Shown here in pieces: positions 60,359 to 64,000 of a stretch of DNA of 64,000 nt. The translations under genes were made by a program, and so were the position numbers. Source of the stretch: JBBAFM01 sp041655415 (GTDB lineage Bacteria > Bacillota > Clostridia > Peptostreptococcales > JAAYPU01); contig CAYSBC010000002.1 in assembly GCA_964429195.1 (NCBI GenBank), positions 1 through 64,000 of the forward strand. Direction: 5' to 3'. Position 1 is the stretch's first letter. Each line of letters opens with the position of its first letter. The notes beneath the pieces were generated by a model that ran no database searches, was not told the DNA's origin, and saw nothing but the letters and a program-made list of their open reading frames with translations.

Positions 60359-61225
60359 ATGCATACAGTTTTTAAAGGATCCATTAGCTTTGGTCTTGTC
60401 AATATACCTATAAAAATGTTTGCGGCAACTGAGGAAAAGGACATACGCTTTCGAACACTTCATAAAAAATGTCACTCACCTATAAAGTATGAAAAGAAAT
60501 GCCCTCATTGCAATGAAGAAGTAAAACAGGAGGATCTTGTTAAGGGCTTTGAATATGAGCCGGGTAAATTTGTCATTATCTTGGAAGAAGATATTGAGGC
60601 AGCCAAAGAGGATGTCAAGGCACATACTATCGAAATATTAGACTTTGTTAACTTGGATGAAATTGATCCCATCTATTTTGATAAAACTTATTATATTGCA
60701 CCACAACCCGAGTCTTCAGCAAATGCAAAGGCCTATAATCTCCTCCGGGAGGCCATGAAGCAATCGAATCGTATCGCTATTTCACAACTGACTATGCGCA
60801 ATAAGCAAATATTAGCCGCTCTTCGAGTCTTTAACAATGTTGTGATCTTAGAAACACTATTTTACCCGGATGAGGTACGCCCAGTTTCGGAAGTTCCGGC
60901 TTTGCCCGAGGATACAACAACAGATAAAAAGGAGATGGAGATAGCCTCCATGGTTATCGATAATCTGACTGCCAAATTCGACCCTGGAAAATATAAAGAT
61001 AATTATAGGGAGGCATTGCGCAATGTGATTGAAAACAAAATTAAAGGAAAGCAAACTGTTACAGCTTCAGAAGCTCCTCAAACAAGCAATGTCATTGATC
61101 TCATGGAGGCTTTGCAAGCCAGCTTAAAGGAAACAGAAAAATCAAAACCAAAAGAAGCAAATAAGGCTAAAACTACAGCAAAGGATAAAATCACAGCAAA
61201 GCCTAAAAGAAAAACAGGCAGTTAA
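60359..61225 (+). CDS. ku: Ku protein (non-homologous end joining)
   Basis: 288 residues of the bacterial Ku family, which forms a ring on double-strand break ends and recruits LigD. Marks: VFKGSISFGLVNIPIKM at the start, a C-x-H/C-x2-C element (KKCHSPIKYEKKCPHC), and the ring core with LRVFNNVVILETLFYPDEVR. The C-terminal tail is Lys/Ala-rich, as in other Ku proteins. The frame opens at 60341, but among the ATGs the one at 60359 has GGAGG at 7 bases and starts at the family's usual residue. The ligase gene follows with no gap. Confidence 0.96.
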   Translation: MHTVFKGSISFGLVNIPIKMFAATEEKDIRFRTLHKKCHSPIKYEKKCPHCNEEVKQEDLVKGFEYEPGKFVIILEEDIEAAKEDVKAHTIEILDFVNLDEIDPIYFDKTYYIAPQPESSANAKAYNLLREAMKQSNRIAISQLTMRNKQILAALRVFNNVVILETLFYPDEVRPVSEVPALPEDTTTDKKEMEIASMVIDNLTAKFDPGKYKDNYREALRNVIENKIKGKQTVTASEAPQTSNVIDLMEALQASLKETEKSKPKEANKAKTTAKDKITAKPKRKTGS

Positions 61226-62146
61226 ATGATCCAGTGCATGGAGCCTCTTATCCGACAAGATATTATCCTCGATAAAGATTTTATCCACCAGATAAAATGG
61301 GATGGCATAAGAGGATTATCCCAAATACGCAATAACAATATAGCCATCTATACGAAAAAGGGGTTGAATTGTACAGATTCTTATCCAGAATTATTTCAAC
61401 TGCCTGAACAATTAAAGGCTTCCCAAGCTATTTTGGATGGAGAATTAGTCGTATTTAATGATGAGGGAATACCCTCTTTTTATCGCTCTTTAAAAAGAAA
61501 CCGTACTAAAAATCCATTGCATGTACAAGGATTGCTTCACGATTATCCTGTCAAATATATTTTATTTGACCTACTTGAATTGAATAATGAAAACCTAAGA
61601 AATAAAACCCTGACAGAAAGGCAAAAAATTTTACGAAATTGCTTTCAGCCTTCAGCTACTGCCGTTATCACGGATAATTTTTTAGATGGAAGCAGTCTTC
61701 TTGAGCTTATTAAAGAAAAAGGTATGGAAGGTATTGTCTCTAAAAGGGCAAGCAGTCCCTATATTCCGGGTAAAGTTCACACCGATTGGTTTAAAATAAA
61801 AATAAAGAAGAAAATTCTTTGTGTTATCATGGGAATCAAACTCAAAAATAATATTCTTGCTTCTCTCTCTTTAGGTATTTATGAAGATAAAACCCTCGTA
61901 CACATTGGTCATGTTTCTTCCGGATTAACCCAGAAGGATCTAAAAATACTCAATGAGTCCGTACTCAGTAATCAGGCAATTGCCAAGGAAATTCATAATG
62001 ACAGGATTGACCTTGAGCCCCTTTTAACCTGCTGGGTTCTCTTTTCAGAATGGACTGACAAAGGGACCTTGCGCCATCCTGTATTCATTGGGTTTAGCCA
62101 TGATCCGGTATTAAAAGCCAGTGGAAGGGAAATTGTATATGAATGA
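61226..62146 (+). CDS. ligD: ATP-dependent DNA ligase, LigD ligase domain as a separate protein
   Basis: 306 residues. Adenylation motif I is IKWDGIRG with the nucleophilic Lys; later motifs are DGELVVF, EGIVSKRA and DWFKIKIKK, followed by an OB-fold domain ending with TLRHPVF. It seals breaks in NHEJ. In most bacteria this domain is fused to polymerase and phosphoesterase domains in one LigD; here it is stand-alone. The ATG directly follows the ku stop. Confidence 0.93.
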   Translation: MIQCMEPLIRQDIILDKDFIHQIKWDGIRGLSQIRNNNIAIYTKKGLNCTDSYPELFQLPEQLKASQAILDGELVVFNDEGIPSFYRSLKRNRTKNPLHVQGLLHDYPVKYILFDLLELNNENLRNKTLTERQKILRNCFQPSATAVITDNFLDGSSLLELIKEKGMEGIVSKRASSPYIPGKVHTDWFKIKIKKKILCVIMGIKLKNNILASLSLGIYEDKTLVHIGHVSSGLTQKDLKILNESVLSNQAIAKEIHNDRIDLEPLLTCWVLFSEWTDKGTLRHPVFIGFSHDPVLKASGREIVYE

Positions 62147-63035
62147 ATTAATTGTTGAGGGACAAAAAATTAAAATCACCAACCCAGAAAAGCTATTATG
62201 GCCAGAGGTTCAAATAAGAAAAATTGATTATCTTCAATACTTGATCCAAATTGCACCTTACTTATTATCCCATACCAAGGATAGGGTATTGACCTCTATA
62301 CGCTATCCCAATGGCATCGGCAAACCTTCATTTTATCAAAAACATTTACCCAAGAAGGCACCCGACTTTGTTGACACCTTGAAAATCGATGGCGATACTT
62401 TTATCAACTTAAACAGCTTGCCTACACTCTTATGGCTTGGAAATTTAGCGGCACTTGAATTTCATACTACCTTTAACCGTGGCAATGAAAATGAATTGAC
62501 CTCTTTAGTCTTTGATTTAGACCCATCGGAGGGTCAGTCCTTTGATGATGTCCGACAATGTGCCCTTCTTATCCATCAAGAATTGCAAAATTTAGGTATA
62601 AAAGCTTACCCTAAGACAAGCGGAGCAACAGGACTTCAAATTTTCATTCCCACTAAAAAATATACATTTGAACAAGCTCGAAAAATAAATACCTTCTTCG
62701 GGAAATACTTTGTTCAAAAGTACCCAGAAAAAATGACCATTGAACGCCAAATAAAAAAAAGGGGTTCCTTACTTTATTTTGATTATCTTCAAATGTGGCG
62801 AGGTAAAAACATCATATCGGTTTATTCTCCAAGAGCAGTTCCTCATGCAAATCTATCCATGCCTATAGAATGGAATGAACTCGAAGTCGGTTTAAGTCCT
62901 AGCAGCTTCACATTGATGAATGCAGCGGAACGGCTTTCAAAAAAGGGTGACTTGTTTGATGCCATCGAAAAATTTCATGCTATCAACCATTCCACCCTTT
63001 TAGATCAAATATTATATAACGAAAAACATGTTTAG
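62139..63035 (+). CDS. LigD-type primase-polymerase domain as a separate protein
   Basis: 298 residues of the archaeo-eukaryotic primase-like LigD polymerase family. The metal site is LVFDLDPS; other marks are KTSGATGLQIFIP and SVYSPRAVPHA. It fills gaps with ribonucleotides or deoxynucleotides during end joining. The ATG at 62139 lies within the ligase stop region (8-base overlap) with AAGGG at 9 bases; an in-frame GTG lies further upstream. No LigD phosphoesterase (PE) domain is seen in the window. Confidence 0.92.
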   Translation: MNELIVEGQKIKITNPEKLLWPEVQIRKIDYLQYLIQIAPYLLSHTKDRVLTSIRYPNGIGKPSFYQKHLPKKAPDFVDTLKIDGDTFINLNSLPTLLWLGNLAALEFHTTFNRGNENELTSLVFDLDPSEGQSFDDVRQCALLIHQELQNLGIKAYPKTSGATGLQIFIPTKKYTFEQARKINTFFGKYFVQKYPEKMTIERQIKKRGSLLYFDYLQMWRGKNIISVYSPRAVPHANLSMPIEWNELEVGLSPSSFTLMNAAERLSKKGDLFDAIEKFHAINHSTLLDQILYNEKHV

Positions 63036-64000
63036 ATTTGATGGCCTAAAACAAAGCCGTCCTTGATTCCATCTATAGCTTTTCTTGGTTTGCTCGCATC
63101 ACCTATAAGATACACTTCAGGAATTTTCTGTTCTAAGTCTTTAAATAACTGGTTTTCAGATTTTGCGCCGATGGCTACGGCTACCGTGTCACACCCTATC
63201 TTCTCTACCTTGCCATCCTTGCTTTCAATGATGACACCATCATCCTCAATACTCTTGACAGTCGTCAATGTCCTCACATCTACGTGGGCTTTTTTTATCT
63301 TATCAAGCAAAATCCACTTTGTAGAAGGACCTATATCACGTCCTATGGATTTTTCCATTTCAATAACAACTACATCTTTTGTACCTTTTGTTGCCAGTTC
63401 TACAATTCTTTCCGGTGTTTCGGCTTTATTTAATAAGAGGAATTTGACTGTTTCAGCATCGATTGTACCCATAGCAGCCAAATAAGATGCTGTTTCTAAG
63501 CCTACAGCTCCTCCTCCTATGACAACAATCTTTTGACCCGGAATATATTTTTTATTTAAAATATTCCATGCTGCTGTAACATGAGGTTTCTCTATACCCG
63601 GAATCGATGGAATAATTGGCTCCGCACCAGTAGCTACAATCACCGCATCGGGTTTAAAAGATAATATCTTTTCTACAGTAGCTTCCATGTTGAATTCTAC
63701 GTGAACTCCGGCAGCATAAAGGTTGCATTCCGAATCTTCAACTAAATTCAAAAAATCCTGTCTTCCCGGGGTTGCACCGGCTAAAAGGGCTTGACCGCCT
63801 AATTCATCGCTTTTTTCCCAAAGAGTGACCTCATGACCTCTTTGGGCTGCTACAATGGCTGCTTCCATCCCGGATACGCCTCCACCGATAACCAATACCT
63901 TTTTGATTTTCTCTGTATTTTCTAAAGAGTATTCTAATTCTTTACCTGCTCGAGCATTGACTAAGCATTCGGTTTCCCTGTTCCTAAAAACATTATCAAG
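63032..64000 (-). CDS. Old-yellow-enzyme-type NADH:flavin oxidoreductase, C-terminal part (cut by the window end)
   Basis: The reading frame is open from 64000 to the stop at 63032, giving 322 residues of the C-terminal region. It starts inside the link after the OYE barrel (DNVFRN, ECLVNARAGKELEY). It continues with an FAD-binding VLVIGGGVSGMEAA motif, GEP-like IVATGAEPIIPSIPG, an NAD-binding VVIGGGAVGLETASYL, and a final VYLIGDASKPRKAIDGI. This is the layout of 2,4-dienoyl-CoA reductase, enoate reductase and BaiCD/BaiH-type enzymes. The N-terminal barrel with its FMN and [4Fe-4S] site lies outside the window. It overlaps the polymerase gene tail to tail by four bases. Confidence 0.88.
   Translation of the reverse strand, partial: LDNVFRNRETECLVNARAGKELEYSLENTEKIKKVLVIGGGVSGMEAAIVAAQRGHEVTLWEKSDELGGQALLAGATPGRQDFLNLVEDSECNLYAAGVHVEFNMEATVEKILSFKPDAVIVATGAEPIIPSIPGIEKPHVTAAWNILNKKYIPGQKIVVIGGGAVGLETASYLAAMGTIDAETVKFLLLNKAETPERIVELATKGTKDVVVIEMEKSIGRDIGPSTKWILLDKIKKAHVDVRTLTTVKSIEDDGVIIESKDGKVEKIGCDTVAVAIGAKSENQLFKDLEQKIPEVYLIGDASKPRKAIDGIKDGFVLGHQI

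Noticed and set aside
60209..60475. Minus-strand frame overlapping the start of ku
   Set aside because: Shadow of ku with no family resemblance.
1..64000. CRISPR array, rRNA, tRNA, insertion sequence or prophage
   Set aside because: No regularly spaced repeats, no conserved rRNA or tRNA sequence, and no transposase, integrase or phage structural motif was recognised on reading.

Overview
The window looks like the chromosome of an anaerobic, endospore-forming, low-GC Bacillota of the class Clostridia. The evidence is a sporulation sigma-K gene, a SigI/RsgI pair, a complete Rnf complex, pyruvate phosphate dikinase, a minimal two-gene SUF-like Fe-S system, a sigma-54 activator with a matching -24/-12 promoter, oxygen-sensitive radical/Fe-S dehydratase genes, and a Ku plus split-LigD repair operon. 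I cannot name genus or species. No rRNA, tRNA, CRISPR array, transposase or prophage gene was recognised.

Layout. 1-1.65 kb is a patchwork: a solitary AbiEi/Vsr-fold-like gene with a leaderless-type promoter, a cluster of hairpins, and the 3' stub of a DUF4143-type ATPase. 1.65-12.8 kb holds a 3478-residue surface protein (Ig-like repeats, a lectin-like domain, PKD, CARDB-like, three SLH domains) preceded by a TetR gene. 13.2-19 kb: ppdK, an orphan glycine-betaine-type binding lipoprotein, and smsC-smsB. 19.2-28 kb: the shape/division cluster (DUF4321, maf, radC, mreB, mreC, mreD, mrdA, minD), with rodA inverted and minC and minE absent. 28-33 kb: rnfCDGEAB. 33.3-38 kb: sigK, a two-component system, a DUF4342 protein and a double-P-loop ATPase.

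38-45.6 kb is the most interesting block. A sigma-54 activator stands between two gene groups. Leftward lies a 4-hydroxybutyryl-CoA-dehydratase-like flavo/Fe-S enzyme with an SDR dehydrogenase, behind a textbook sigma-54 promoter. Rightward, apparently co-transcribed with the activator, lie a 2-hydroxyacyl-CoA-dehydratase/double-cubane-type protein and a second such domain fused to its own ATP-dependent activase. No CoA-transferase or acyl-CoA dehydrogenase is present to name the substrate.

45.6-53.7 kb is mostly housekeeping (radical SAM, argS, DUF523, mutS2, zapA, GNAT, a FetAB-type ABC pair). 53.7-57.2 kb is a redox/permease module: CcdA, a membrane thioredoxin, a permease fused to a ferredoxin, a second permease half, and a divergent Crp/Fnr regulator. 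A palindrome there lies where a class II activation site would be expected. 57.2-60 kb: two tiny basic proteins, a LapA-like protein, and SigI-RsgI, with a lysine/glutamate-rich tandem-repeat tail on RsgI. 60.3-63 kb: ku, ligD ligase and ligD polymerase. The window ends inside an old-yellow-enzyme-type NADH:flavin oxidoreductase.

All functional calls rest on motifs and family resemblance read by eye. Promoters, operators and terminators are pattern matches only.
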